Made by a program: the position numbers and the translations under genes
Assembly (NCBI GenBank): GCA_964472465.1
Contig: CAYYLW010000047.1
Location: forward strand, 1-17,767
Direction of reading: 5' to 3'
DNA length: 17,767 bases
DNA from: JAAYCI01 sp964472465
GTDB lineage: Bacteria > Bacillota > Clostridia > Oscillospirales > Ruminococcaceae
The notes under the pieces: model-generated
The model's database searches: none
Seen by the model: only the letters and a program-made list of their open reading frames with translations
What the model was told of the DNA's origin: nothing
Shown here: in pieces, positions 1 through 7,542 of the stretch
How the letters are laid out: each line of letters begins with the position of its first letter
How positions within the stretch are numbered: position 1 is the first letter of the stretch

Positions 1-809
1 GGCTGTTTACCCTGCTGGCGGTGCTGGCGGTGCGGGCGCTGGTGGGGCTGCTGGACCCGGGCAAACGCGCCCGCCTGCGGCTGGGGCTATGGGCGGGGCT
101 ATCGGCCGGGGGCTTTTTGGGCTTCCAGTTCGTGCTGCTTACCTATTTTGCCTTCCTGAACAAATATGGCGGCGGCCTGCCGGATTATCCGCGGTATTCC
201 GCCACCTACTTTGCCGGCTGGCTGCTGCTGGCCCTGTTCTTGCTGGCCGCCTGCGCGCGGGAAAGGCCCTTGGCCGGGCAGGCGGAACCCCCGCCGCGCA
301 GCGCACGGGGCCTGGCGGCGCAAAGCGTTTCTTTGGTTTTGGCGGCGGGGCTGCTGGCTCTCACGGCGAGCACGGTGCTGCCGGGTTATTCGGTGCTGGA
401 TTACCCAAGCAGCCTGTACGCCGCACAAAAGGCCGAGCAGGCCGCCGCAGAAAAATGGGCGGCGGACATTCCCCCCGGTAGCCGTGTGTTCTACCTAAAC
501 CCGGGCGACGACGGCGGGGGCTGGTTCCGCAGCCATTATTACCTGTACCCCGGCATTCTGGATTACAGCTTTGGGGGGGATTTAAACGCCCCCCGCCGCA
601 GCGGCGAAGAACTGGCGGCAGGCCCGCTTACGGCGGCAGAGCTGCAGCGCTATTTGGAAGAAAAAGATATCCGGTATATCTATGTGGACGGCATGGACGA
701 AGCCACGGCCCGCCGCTATGGCGGCCTGTTTGCCCAAAAATTGCAGGATTATGAAGAGGGCCCGGCCCTGTATGAAAAGCTGGAAAGCGGGCTGTTTGAG
801 GCCGTGTAG
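1..809 (+). CDS. GT-C-like polytopic membrane protein, C-terminal part (5' truncated)
   Basis: The reading frame is already open at the window edge (first full codon at position 3) and runs to TAG at 807-809, so the true start lies upstream; a GTG at 21 is only an internal in-frame codon. The visible part has about three hydrophobic segments and then a soluble domain of roughly 125 residues. The soluble domain contains DDGGGWF followed by LDYSFGG, and these match DDGMQWF and VDYSFGG at the C-terminus of the 652-aa protein at 1470-3428. The preceding segment also aligns (tyrosine/arginine-rich loop, then a GW-L-LAL-LL helix). From this likeness I infer a paralogous GT-C-fold membrane glycosyltransferase using a lipid-linked sugar donor, with its soluble domain outside the cell. 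The active-site region is upstream of the window, so the enzyme activity is unproven. It is followed 19 bases later by its probable small partner gene. Confidence 0.7.
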   Translation, partial: LFTLLAVLAVRALVGLLDPGKRARLRLGLWAGLSAGGFLGFQFVLLTYFAFLNKYGGGLPDYPRYSATYFAGWLLLALFLLAACARERPLAGQAEPPPRSARGLAAQSVSLVLAAGLLALTASTVLPGYSVLDYPSSLYAAQKAEQAAAEKWAADIPPGSRVFYLNPGDDGGGWFRSHYYLYPGILDYSFGGDLNAPRRSGEELAAGPLTAAELQRYLEEKDIRYIYVDGMDEATARRYGGLFAQKLQDYEEGPALYEKLESGLFEAV

Positions 810-828
810 GCGGAAGGAGGGCAAAAGC

Positions 829-1473
829 ATGAAACAACTGAAAGCGTTTGGCGCAAGGCGGCCGGGGGCCTTCTTGCTGCTGGGCTGTTATGCCGCCTTT
901 CTGCTGGGGGGGCTGCTGCTGGGCCTTGGGCGCTTTGCCTACAACCGCATTCTGTACGCCAGCGGTGCGCTGGCCCCGGCCTCGCTGAGCATGGCGGATT
1001 TCACCCTGGAAGGCATGGAACCGCTGGGCGAGGGCTGGGTGACCACCAGCAGCGACCCACAGATGTTTCTAAACGACCCCAGCAGACGGGTGGATACCCT
1101 GCGCAGCCATTTTACGGGTCTGAACGCCCCGCAGGTGGAAACGGCTTTTTATACAAAGCCCGGCGGGGCCTACAGCCTGCGCCGTATGGTGTATGCCCGG
1201 CAGGAGGGGGAGAGCCAGGTGTATTGGCTGCCGGCCGGGGGCGGGCAAAGCCTGCGGCTGGACCCAGACTCTGCCGCGGGGAACATCCTGCACAGTGGGG
1301 AGATTTTTATCAACGAAAAACGGCCGTTTTATGCGTTTTTCTTGCCCTCGCCAGAAGTGGGGGCGCTGCTGCTGGTGGCCCCTGGCCTATTGGCGGCGGC
1401 CCTGGCCACCCTGCGGGAAGCCCGGCAGGAATGGCTGGCCCATAAAGCCCGGAGAGGGGGTGGCAGGGTATGA
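829..1473 (+). CDS. Small bitopic membrane protein with extracytoplasmic domain (paralogue of the 3477-4088 product)
   Basis: I chose the ATG at 829 because GGAGG (816-820) lies 8 bases before it; upstream in-frame starts would overlap the previous gene deeply. The 214-aa product has a hydrophobic helix at about residues 12-34, a polar domain of about 130 residues, a second helix at about 168-195 and a basic C-terminal tail (HKARRGGGRV). The middle domain carries a Y-(T)K-G pair, a tyrosine-leucine-proline turn and LRLD, which recur in order in the product of 3477-4088. Spacing and predicted compact, strand-rich character suggest a beta-sandwich domain outside the membrane. It sits between two GT-C-like genes, and its stop overlaps the next start (ATGA at 1470-1473), which implies translational coupling and probably a partner role. 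I recognise no characterised family, so no function is assigned. Confidence 0.75.
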   Translation: MKQLKAFGARRPGAFLLLGCYAAFLLGGLLLGLGRFAYNRILYASGALAPASLSMADFTLEGMEPLGEGWVTTSSDPQMFLNDPSRRVDTLRSHFTGLNAPQVETAFYTKPGGAYSLRRMVYARQEGESQVYWLPAGGGQSLRLDPDSAAGNILHSGEIFINEKRPFYAFFLPSPEVGALLLVAPGLLAAALATLREARQEWLAHKARRGGGRV

Positions 1474-3428
1474 TGTTGATGTTACGCCCGTTTTTGGCGC
1501 TGGCGGCCCTGCTGGCCCTCAGCCTGTTTTTGGCAGACAGGGGCATAAAAAGCGCGCTGGCCCCGCTGTGCGCAGTGTGCGCGGGGGGGCTGTGGTTGGC
1601 CCTGTTTGGCATGGCCGGCTTTTTGCAGTTGGGTGGCTGGCTGTTCTACCTGCTGGCGGCCTTGGCGGCCGGTTGGCTGTTGTGGCGCGGCCTTGGAAAA
1701 AAGAAAGCCCTACCCAAGCTGGGCTATGGTTTTTGGCTGTTTGCGGCGGGGGGGCTACTGCTGCTGGTGGTGCTGCTGGTTCGCCAGCCCATGTTCCTCA
1801 CCTGGGACGAGTTTAGCTTTTGGGGCACGGCGGGCAAACTGCTCAAGCTGAATAACGCGCTGTACCCCACCGCCGAAATTGGCTGGGCCTGGGCCCCCAC
1901 CCAGATGCCCCTGCTGAGCTGCCTTAGCTATCTGGTGCAGTTTTTTGGCCCCGGTTTTTCCGAGTGGCAACATTATTTTGGCGTGGACTTACTCATGCTG
2001 GCCAGCCTGGCGGCCCTGCTGGCCCCGCTGGAAAAAAAGGACTGGCCCCTGGCACTGCCCCTGGCGCTCACCGGCTTTGCCGTGCCGTTTTTGCTCACCC
2101 TATATGCCATGCCCGTGAAGGTGGCCCCCCCTTGGCTGGACAGCCTGGCCGATATCCCCATGGGCTTTTTGCTGGGCGGGGCCCTGGCGGCCTGGCTGGG
2201 TGGCGCCGGGCGCGGCTGGCGGCGTATGCTGCCGCCCTTGCTGGCGCTGGCAGCCCTCACCTTTACAAAAGAAACCGCCCTGGCGCTGGCGCTGGTGGCC
2301 GCCGTGCTGATGGGCCTGGACGCCCTGGCTGAGGACCGCATAGAGGGCCAGAGCAAAAAACGCCACCTGGCCCGCGCTGGCGCAGTGGCCGCGGGGGGCA
2401 TTGCCGCGGTGCTGGGCAGCTATCTGCTGTGGAAACAGTACCTGGCCATGGCCGTCTCGGTTAGCCGGTTTGAGACGGGTGGGGTGAGCAATTTAAGCCC
2501 CGTGGGCATGCTAACCAGCTTTTTTACGGAACTTTTCTCGCCCGAAAAAAGCGAGCATTTCCGCCTGATTGCCGAGGGGATGCCCCGCCTGTTTTTGGGC
2601 AGCCGCGCCTCCATGCTGGGCAGTGGGGCCATGGTGTGCCTGGCCATTCTGCTGCTGGTGGCGCTGGCGGCGGCGCTGGCAAAACAGGCGCAGCAGCGGC
2701 GGCGCTGCCTCGTGTTCGGGGTGTTTTCGGCCTTGGGCTTTTTGCCGTATCTGTTGCTCATCACCCTTACCTATATCTACACCTTCCGCGTAGAGCAGGC
2801 CTTCGAAAGCTTTGAGCGCTACCTCTACCCCTATTACATCGGCTGGTTTTTGGCCGCGCTGCTGCTGCTGGGGCAAAGCGCCAAAAACGGGCGCAGTGGC
2901 GCCCTGGGTAAGGCGCTGGTGCTGGGGCTGTGTTTGGTGGTGAACCTGCGCGTGTGGCTTACCGTGCCGCCTGTGATGAGCGTGGTGGCCTTCCATCCCA
3001 CAGAGTACAGTGCCCGCCGCCAGTTGGAAGAGCGGGTGGATAACTTGACGGCCCAGTTGCCGCCGGATGGCAAGACCTTCATCCTTTCGGAAAGCGACGA
3101 CGGGATGCAGTGGTTTTTGTACTGCTATGAATTTTTGCCCTGGCAGGTGGATTACAGCTTTGGTGGCGGGGCCTTTGAAACGCGGGAACTGCAAGCGGAC
3201 GGCAGCACCCGCAAAACCCCGGTGGACGCCGAGGGCTGGGGGGAATACCTGCTGGAAAACGGGGTGACCCATGTGTTCATAGACAAGGCCAGCCCCGCTT
3301 TTGCCGAAGGGTACGGCAATTTGTTCAGCGATGGGATGCAGGGTTATTTTGACGAGAAGACCGTGGTGTATACGGTGGTGCCGCAGGGGGATAGCGTGCG
3401 GCTGGAAAGTGCCGAAATTATGGCATAA
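1470..3428 (+). CDS. GT-C-type integral membrane glycosyltransferase-like protein with soluble C-terminal domain
   Basis: This 652-aa protein has roughly eleven or more hydrophobic segments across residues 1-500 and a soluble domain at about 505-652. Early in the protein, after the helix ending near residue 105, comes FLTWDEFSFWG with D113-E114. Acidic residues in the first large external loop are the hallmark of GT-C enzymes, which transfer sugars from polyprenyl-phosphate donors at the outer face of the membrane. I infer that class from topology and this motif, not from a specific family match. The C-terminal domain has DDGMQW at about 543-548 and DYSFGG, shared with the truncated protein at 1-809. 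The ATG at 1470 overlaps the stop of the previous gene. Acceptor and sugar cannot be told from sequence. Placement next to a nonulosonic acid operon suggests a surface glycan. Confidence 0.75.
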   Translation: MMLMLRPFLALAALLALSLFLADRGIKSALAPLCAVCAGGLWLALFGMAGFLQLGGWLFYLLAALAAGWLLWRGLGKKKALPKLGYGFWLFAAGGLLLLVVLLVRQPMFLTWDEFSFWGTAGKLLKLNNALYPTAEIGWAWAPTQMPLLSCLSYLVQFFGPGFSEWQHYFGVDLLMLASLAALLAPLEKKDWPLALPLALTGFAVPFLLTLYAMPVKVAPPWLDSLADIPMGFLLGGALAAWLGGAGRGWRRMLPPLLALAALTFTKETALALALVAAVLMGLDALAEDRIEGQSKKRHLARAGAVAAGGIAAVLGSYLLWKQYLAMAVSVSRFETGGVSNLSPVGMLTSFFTELFSPEKSEHFRLIAEGMPRLFLGSRASMLGSGAMVCLAILLLVALAAALAKQAQQRRRCLVFGVFSALGFLPYLLLITLTYIYTFRVEQAFESFERYLYPYYIGWFLAALLLLGQSAKNGRSGALGKALVLGLCLVVNLRVWLTVPPVMSVVAFHPTEYSARRQLEERVDNLTAQLPPDGKTFILSESDDGMQWFLYCYEFLPWQVDYSFGGGAFETRELQADGSTRKTPVDAEGWGEYLLENGVTHVFIDKASPAFAEGYGNLFSDGMQGYFDEKTVVYTVVPQGDSVRLESAEIMA

Positions 3429-3476
3429 AGTGGTGCGAGAGAAGAACAAACAAGCCGGGAAGGGAGGGCGGTAGCC

Positions 3477-4088
3477 TTGGGCAAAGCCATGCGTAAAGTG
3501 GTGCTGGTTCTCTATGTGGCGGCCGCCGTTTGGTGGCTGGGGCAGGGGGCTTTTTGGCTGCTGTATGAAGGTGGCCAGCCCGCCCAAACCCTGGATTTGG
3601 ATGCAGCCGTGCTGCACGAAGTGGAAAAACAGGGGGAGGGGCGTTACGCCGTGCTGGGCGGCGACGGACAGCTTGTGTTTGAAGGGCTACAGGCGCAAGG
3701 CGGGCGGCTGTGGCTGGACGGCAGCTTCCAAAACCCGCCGCGCGAGGTGGACCTATATTACCAAAAAACCGGCCAGGCGGGGTTTTCTGTGAAGCAACGG
3801 GTGTTTGGCCGCCCGCTGGAGGGCGGGGGTTTTGAATACCGCCTGCCGCCGGGGAACTACAGCGCCCTGCGGCTAGACACCGGAACAGACCCCGGCAACA
3901 CCCTGCTGATACAAAAACTGGTGCTGCACCCGCCGCAGGCCCTCTACCAATATTTTGGGGTATCCCTGCGGGGTTTGGTGGCTTTTCTGCTGGTGCCCGC
4001 ACTTGCGTCCTGTTTGATTTATACTATAATGGAATGGATTCTCTATTTGGAAAACAGGCGGGTAGCCGGGAGTGAAAAACATGAGTGA
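3477..4088 (+). CDS. Small bitopic membrane protein with extracytoplasmic domain (paralogue of the 829-1473 product)
   Basis: The best start is TTG at 3477, because AGGGAGGG (3461-3468) lies 8 bases before it; an ATG at 3489 is in frame but 20 bases from that site. The 203-aa product has a hydrophobic helix at about residues 7-28, a soluble middle and a second helix at about 163-189. The middle domain shows YQKTG, a V-F-G-R stretch, YRLPPG, LRLD and PGN, in the same order as the 829-1473 product, and both genes follow a GT-C-like gene. The duplicated arrangement supports a partner or regulatory role for the glycosyltransferase, with the middle domain outside the cell. It overlaps the next gene by 8 bases. 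The codons near residues 181-185 also contain a perfect TATAAT that may drive the next operon. No known family recognised. Confidence 0.75.
   Translation: MGKAMRKVVLVLYVAAAVWWLGQGAFWLLYEGGQPAQTLDLDAAVLHEVEKQGEGRYAVLGGDGQLVFEGLQAQGGRLWLDGSFQNPPREVDLYYQKTGQAGFSVKQRVFGRPLEGGGFEYRLPPGNYSALRLDTGTDPGNTLLIQKLVLHPPQALYQYFGVSLRGLVAFLLVPALASCLIYTIMEWILYLENRRVAGSEKHE
4003..4030 (+). promoter_or_regulatory. Candidate sigma-A promoter for the nonulosonic acid operon, inside the upstream gene
   Basis: A perfect TATAAT at 4025-4030 is preceded, 16 bases upstream, by TTGCGT (4003-4008), which keeps the TTG core of a -35 box but little else. It lies about 50 bases before the legC-like ATG, in otherwise GC-rich coding DNA. 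The -35 is weak, so this is a candidate only. Confidence 0.35.
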
Positions 4089-5253
4089 AAAACAGTTTAT
4101 CCCGCTTTCTGTGCCCAATTTTGCGGGCCGGGAGCGTGAATATGCAGACGCCGCCGTGGTGAGCGAATGGGTGAGCAGCGGCGGGGCGAAGGTGGGCGAG
4201 TTTGAAGCGGCCATTGCGGCCTACTGCGGCATGCCACGCGCGGTGGCTGCCTGTAGCGGCACGGCGGGGCTGCACTTGGCGTTGCTGTGCGCGGGCGTGG
4301 GCCCGGGGGACGAGGTGCTGGCCCCCGCCCTCACCTTTATTGCGGCGGTGAACCCGGTGCGCTATGTGGGGGCGCAGCCTGTGTTCTTGGGCTGTGACGA
4401 TTCCCTGTGCATGGACCCGGCCCTGCTGCGCCGCTTCTGCCAGGAGGAATGCGAAACACGCGGCGGGGCGCTGGTGAACAAAAAAACCGGTGCGCGGGTG
4501 GCCGCGGTGCTGGTGGTGCACGTGTTTGGCAACCTGGCCGATATGGAGGAGATAGGCCGTATTGCCAAGGAATTTGGCCTGGCGGTGGTGGAGGACGCCA
4601 CCGAGGCCCTGGGCAGCCACTATACAGAGGGGCCCCTGGCCGGAAAAATGGCGGGCACCCTGGGGGATATTGGGGTGTACAGCTTCAACGGGAACAAGAT
4701 TATCACCACGGGTTCCGGCGGTATGCTGGTGAGCCGCCACCCCGCCTGGGCCGAGCGGGCCAAACACCTCTCCACCCAGGCCAAAACCGATGAGGTGCAG
4801 TTTTTCCACGACGAGGTGGGCTATAACTACCGGCTTTCCAACCTGCCGGCCGCGCTGGGCCTGGCCCAGCTAGAGCAGCTGGAGGGCTTTATTGAGACAA
4901 AGAAAAACCTGTACGACAGGTATGTGCAGGCGCTGGATGGGAAAAAGGGCCTGCGGATGCTGCCTTTCCGCAGCGGCACCCGCCCCAACCGCTGGTTTTT
5001 CAGCCTGTATTTGGAGGAGGCCTTCCCCCTGCGGCGGGACGAGCTGATAGCCCTCCTGGCCGCCGAGAAAATCCAGGCCCGGCCGGTGTGGGCGCTGATT
5101 AATGAGCAGCCGCCTTACCGCCAAAATGAGTCCCATGGCCTGGGCAAAGCCCAGGATTACCGCGCCCGTATTGTGAACCTACCCTGTAGCACAAACCTTG
5201 CAGAGGAAGCCCAGGCGCGGGTGATAGAAACGCTGCTGGCAGCGGGCGGGTAG
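4081..5253 (+). CDS. legC: LegC-family PLP-dependent sugar aminotransferase (DegT/DnrJ/EryC1/StrS class)
   Basis: The product (390 aa, usual length) is a fold-type I aminotransferase. It opens with IPLSVPNFAGRE and WVSSGG, typical of the LegC branch. K206 in SFNGNKIITTGSGG is the PLP Schiff-base lysine, and D172 in VEDATEALGS would contact the PLP ring nitrogen. In legionaminic acid synthesis LegC transfers an amino group from glutamate to C4 of an NDP-4-keto-6-deoxy-GlcNAc in the cytoplasm. Its usual partners LegB (dehydratase) and LegH (acetyltransferase) are not visible here. I prefer ATG 4081, 8 bases after GGGAG (4068-4072), over the in-frame GTG at 4072. It overlaps the preceding stop by 8 bases. 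The next gene follows only after 171 bases. The aminotransferase class is secure; the exact substrate is inferred from the neighbours. Confidence 0.85.
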   Translation: MSEKQFIPLSVPNFAGREREYADAAVVSEWVSSGGAKVGEFEAAIAAYCGMPRAVAACSGTAGLHLALLCAGVGPGDEVLAPALTFIAAVNPVRYVGAQPVFLGCDDSLCMDPALLRRFCQEECETRGGALVNKKTGARVAAVLVVHVFGNLADMEEIGRIAKEFGLAVVEDATEALGSHYTEGPLAGKMAGTLGDIGVYSFNGNKIITTGSGGMLVSRHPAWAERAKHLSTQAKTDEVQFFHDEVGYNYRLSNLPAALGLAQLEQLEGFIETKKNLYDRYVQALDGKKGLRMLPFRSGTRPNRWFFSLYLEEAFPLRRDELIALLAAEKIQARPVWALINEQPPYRQNESHGLGKAQDYRARIVNLPCSTNLAEEAQARVIETLLAAGG

Positions 5254-5424
5254 CGCTGGATAACCGTGAGTTGTGCACGGGTAACCTGCTGTGTGCGTAC
5301 CCGGCGGTTTATACGGTGAGATGGGAATAACGGGGCCTGAGAAGCCTGCCAGGCAACAGGAAGCGATATAAAAAAGATGCTGGGGGCAAAAGCCCGGCAG
5401 TGAAGCGGGGAAGGAGCGGGCGAC
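5254..5424 (+). promoter_or_regulatory. 171-base spacer with several inverted repeats between legC and ptmE
   Basis: This is the longest gap inside the biosynthetic operon. It holds CGGGTA/TACCCG (5278-5303, 14-base loop), a nested palindrome at 5336-5360 with core GCCTG-C-CAGGC (5344-5354), and a hairpin TGCTGGG/CCCGGCA at 5379-5399 just before the AAGGAG ribosome-binding site at 5411-5416. There is no T-run for an intrinsic terminator and no convincing -35/-10 pair, although TATAAA occurs at 5367-5372. A folded leader or processing site is possible; the function is unknown. Confidence 0.3.
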
Positions 5425-6474
5425 ATGCAGATGGAGGATTTTATCCTGCGGGAGGACAAGAGCCTGCTGGAAGCGATGGAACAGGTGGACAAGGCCGGTA
5501 TGCGGGTGGTGTTTTACGCACCGGGCGGCGTGTTGCAAGGCGTGCTGACCGATGGCGACCTGCGCCGCCATTTGCTGCGGGGGGGCAACACGGAAGCCCC
5601 TGTTTCCACAGCGGCCAACCCCCGCCCCCGCAGCCTGCCGGTGGAAGAGCGGGCCGCCGCGCGGGAGTTTATGCGGCGGGAGGGCGTTGACGTACTGCCG
5701 CTGCTGGGGAAAAACGGCGAGATTGTGGACATCGTGTTTGCAGGGGAGGCGCCGGGCCTGCACCGGGAGGATTTGCTGCATACCCCGGTGGTGGTGATGG
5801 CGGGCGGCCAGGGCACCCGGCTGTACCCCTACACCAAAATACTGCCAAAACCTCTCATCCCGGTGGGGGAGGTGCCCATTGTGGAGTTGCTGATGGAGCG
5901 GTTTTACAGCTATGGCTGCCGGGAATTTTCCCTGATAGTAAACCACAAAAAGAACATGATAAAAAGCTATTTTTCGGACGTGGAGCGGGATTGGACGCTG
6001 GACTTTGTGGATGAGGACCAGCCCCTGGGTACAGGCGGGGGGCTTTGCCTGTTAAAAGGGCGGCTGAAAGAAACCTTCTTCTTTACGAACTGTGATATCC
6101 TGATAGACGCCGACTATAGCGATATCTTGCGTTTCCACAAAAAGCGGGGAAATGCCATTACCCTGGTGTGTGCGGCCAAGCAGTTTGTGCTGCCGTACGG
6201 CGTGGTGGAGGCCAGCGAGGAAGGGTGTTTTTCCTGCCTGCGCGAAAAACCCCGTATGAACTACCTGACCAACACCGGGCTGTATGTGGTGGAGCCCGCG
6301 GTGGTGGAGCGGATGGAGGACGGCAAAAAACAGGGGTTCCCCGATGTGATAGAGGCCTGTTGCCAGCGAGGCGAAGCCGTGGGGGTGTACCCCGTGGGCG
6401 AAGAGAGCTGGATGGACATGGGCCAGATGGAAGAGCTGGAGACCATGCGCCGCCGCCTGGAAGAACGCCAGTAG
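5425..6474 (+). CDS. ptmE: CBS-domain nucleotidyltransferase, PtmE-like (probable NDP-GlcNAc pyrophosphorylase)
   Basis: The 349-aa product fuses an N-terminal CBS pair (about residues 3-115, with VLTDGDLRRHL at 40-50) to a nucleotidyltransferase domain (about 121-345). The catalytic signature GGQGTRLYPYT starts at 127 and continues to the LPKPLIP loop with K142. Further on are QPLGTGGGL and the metal-binding TNCDILID. In Campylobacter jejuni, PtmE of this architecture makes the GDP-linked GlcNAc precursor that separates legionaminic acid synthesis from UDP-based pathways, so I infer GTP plus GlcNAc-1-phosphate as substrates. Nucleotide choice cannot be read directly. CBS domains usually bind adenine nucleotides and could give feedback control. 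AAGGAG (5411-5416) supports the ATG at 5425; ATG 5431 is a less well spaced alternative. A mannose-1-phosphate guanylyltransferase-like role is the main alternative. Confidence 0.8.
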   Translation: MQMEDFILREDKSLLEAMEQVDKAGMRVVFYAPGGVLQGVLTDGDLRRHLLRGGNTEAPVSTAANPRPRSLPVEERAAAREFMRREGVDVLPLLGKNGEIVDIVFAGEAPGLHREDLLHTPVVVMAGGQGTRLYPYTKILPKPLIPVGEVPIVELLMERFYSYGCREFSLIVNHKKNMIKSYFSDVERDWTLDFVDEDQPLGTGGGLCLLKGRLKETFFFTNCDILIDADYSDILRFHKKRGNAITLVCAAKQFVLPYGVVEASEEGCFSCLREKPRMNYLTNTGLYVVEPAVVERMEDGKKQGFPDVIEACCQRGEAVGVYPVGEESWMDMGQMEELETMRRRLEERQ

Positions 6475-6513
6475 TACGGGGCCCAAAGACCAAAACTGAG
6501 GGAGACAAAGCGA

Positions 6514-7509
6514 ATGGCGATTGTGATGATAGCGGAGGCCGGGGTGAACCACAACGGCAGCCTTAAGAGAGCGAAAGAAATGGCGGTGGCCGCAAGACAG
6601 GCCGGGGCCGATATGGTGAAGTATCAAGTGGCGGTACCAGAACTGGTGGTGAGCCGCTTTGCCGAGAAAGCAGCCTACCAAAAGGCCAGCACAGGCGAGG
6701 GCGAAAGCCAGCTTGAAATGATACGAAAGCTGCATTTTTCGTTTGACGCGCACCGTGAATTGCAAGACTATTGCAGGGAGATTGGCATCGTCTATTTTGC
6801 CACGGCCTTCGATTTGCCCAGCATCGATTTTTTGGAAGAACTAAGCCTGCCCATGCATAAAATCCCTTCCGGGGAAATTACCAACCGGCCCTATCTGCTG
6901 CGCCTGGCACAGACGAAAAAACCCCTGCTGCTCAGCACCGGCATGAGCCACATGGCCGAGATTGAGGACGCGGTGAGCCTGTTAGAAGAGGCCGGGGCGG
7001 GGGATATCACCCTGTTGCACTGCAACACCGAGTACCCCACCCCCTATGAGGACGCCAACCTGCTGGCCATGCACGATTTGGCCGAGACCTTTGGCCTGCG
7101 GGTGGGATATTCCGACCATACCCCCGGCATTGCCTGTGATATTGCGGCGGCAGCCCTGGGCGCGGTGGTGATTGAAAAGCATTTTACGCTGGATAAAAGC
7201 CTGCCCGGCCCCGACCATGCCGCCAGTTTGGCCCCCGAGGAATTGGCCGCCATGGTGCAGGGGGTGCGCCACTGTGAAGCGGCCCTGGGTAGCGGGGAAA
7301 AAACCGTGAGCCAGAGCGAGGCAAAAAACCGCACAGCCGCCCGCAAAAGCATTGTGGCAGCAAGAGACATAGCCCAAGGGGAAGTGCTGAGCGAAGAAAA
7401 CTTGACCACCAAGCGCCCGGGCGACGGCCTTTCCCCCATGCGGTGGGAAGAGGTGCTGGGCCGGGTAGCCAAACGCGCCTTTGCCCAGGACGAGAAAATA
7501 GAACTGTAG
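6514..7509 (+). CDS. legI: NeuB/LegI-family nonulosonic acid synthase
   Basis: The 331-aa product condenses phosphoenolpyruvate with an N-acylated hexose (2,4-diacetamido-2,4,6-trideoxymannose for LegI, ManNAc for NeuB) to give the nine-carbon sugar acid. The NeuB TIM-barrel starts at IAEAGVNHNGS (6-16). The two metal-binding histidines are H202 in YSDHTPG and H223 in IEKHFTLD, with the family's spacing of 21 residues. PGPDH follows at 231-235. The C-terminal SAF/antifreeze-like domain (about 272-331) has TTKRPGDGLSP, the part that covers the sugar-binding site of the partner subunit. Everything expected of an active enzyme is present. GAGGGAG (6498-6504) lies 9 bases before the ATG. Context with LegC and PtmE homologues favours legionaminic acid over N-acetylneuraminic acid, but sequence alone does not settle this. 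Confidence 0.9.
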   Translation: MAIVMIAEAGVNHNGSLKRAKEMAVAARQAGADMVKYQVAVPELVVSRFAEKAAYQKASTGEGESQLEMIRKLHFSFDAHRELQDYCREIGIVYFATAFDLPSIDFLEELSLPMHKIPSGEITNRPYLLRLAQTKKPLLLSTGMSHMAEIEDAVSLLEEAGAGDITLLHCNTEYPTPYEDANLLAMHDLAETFGLRVGYSDHTPGIACDIAAAALGAVVIEKHFTLDKSLPGPDHAASLAPEELAAMVQGVRHCEAALGSGEKTVSQSEAKNRTAARKSIVAARDIAQGEVLSEENLTTKRPGDGLSPMRWEEVLGRVAKRAFAQDEKIEL

Positions 7510-7542
7510 CCAGGGGCGCAATGCCCTGCCGAAAGGAACAGC

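Noticed and set aside
2511..3617. 368-codon open frame on the minus strand
   Set aside because: It lies opposite the GT-C-like gene, is rich in His/Gln/Pro/Gly as expected of the reverse of Leu/Ala-rich GC-rich coding DNA, and shows no recognisable domain.
5344..5372. Promoter before ptmE using TATAAA at 5367-5372
   Set aside because: The -35 position reads GCCTGC with no resemblance to TTGACA.
573..5585. Several runs of seven G (573-579, 906-912, 1583-1589, 1748-1754, 5579-5585) that could be phase-variable tracts as in Campylobacter glycan genes
   Set aside because: All frames are intact across them, seven G is short for slippage control, and such runs are expected in glycine-rich GC-rich coding DNA.
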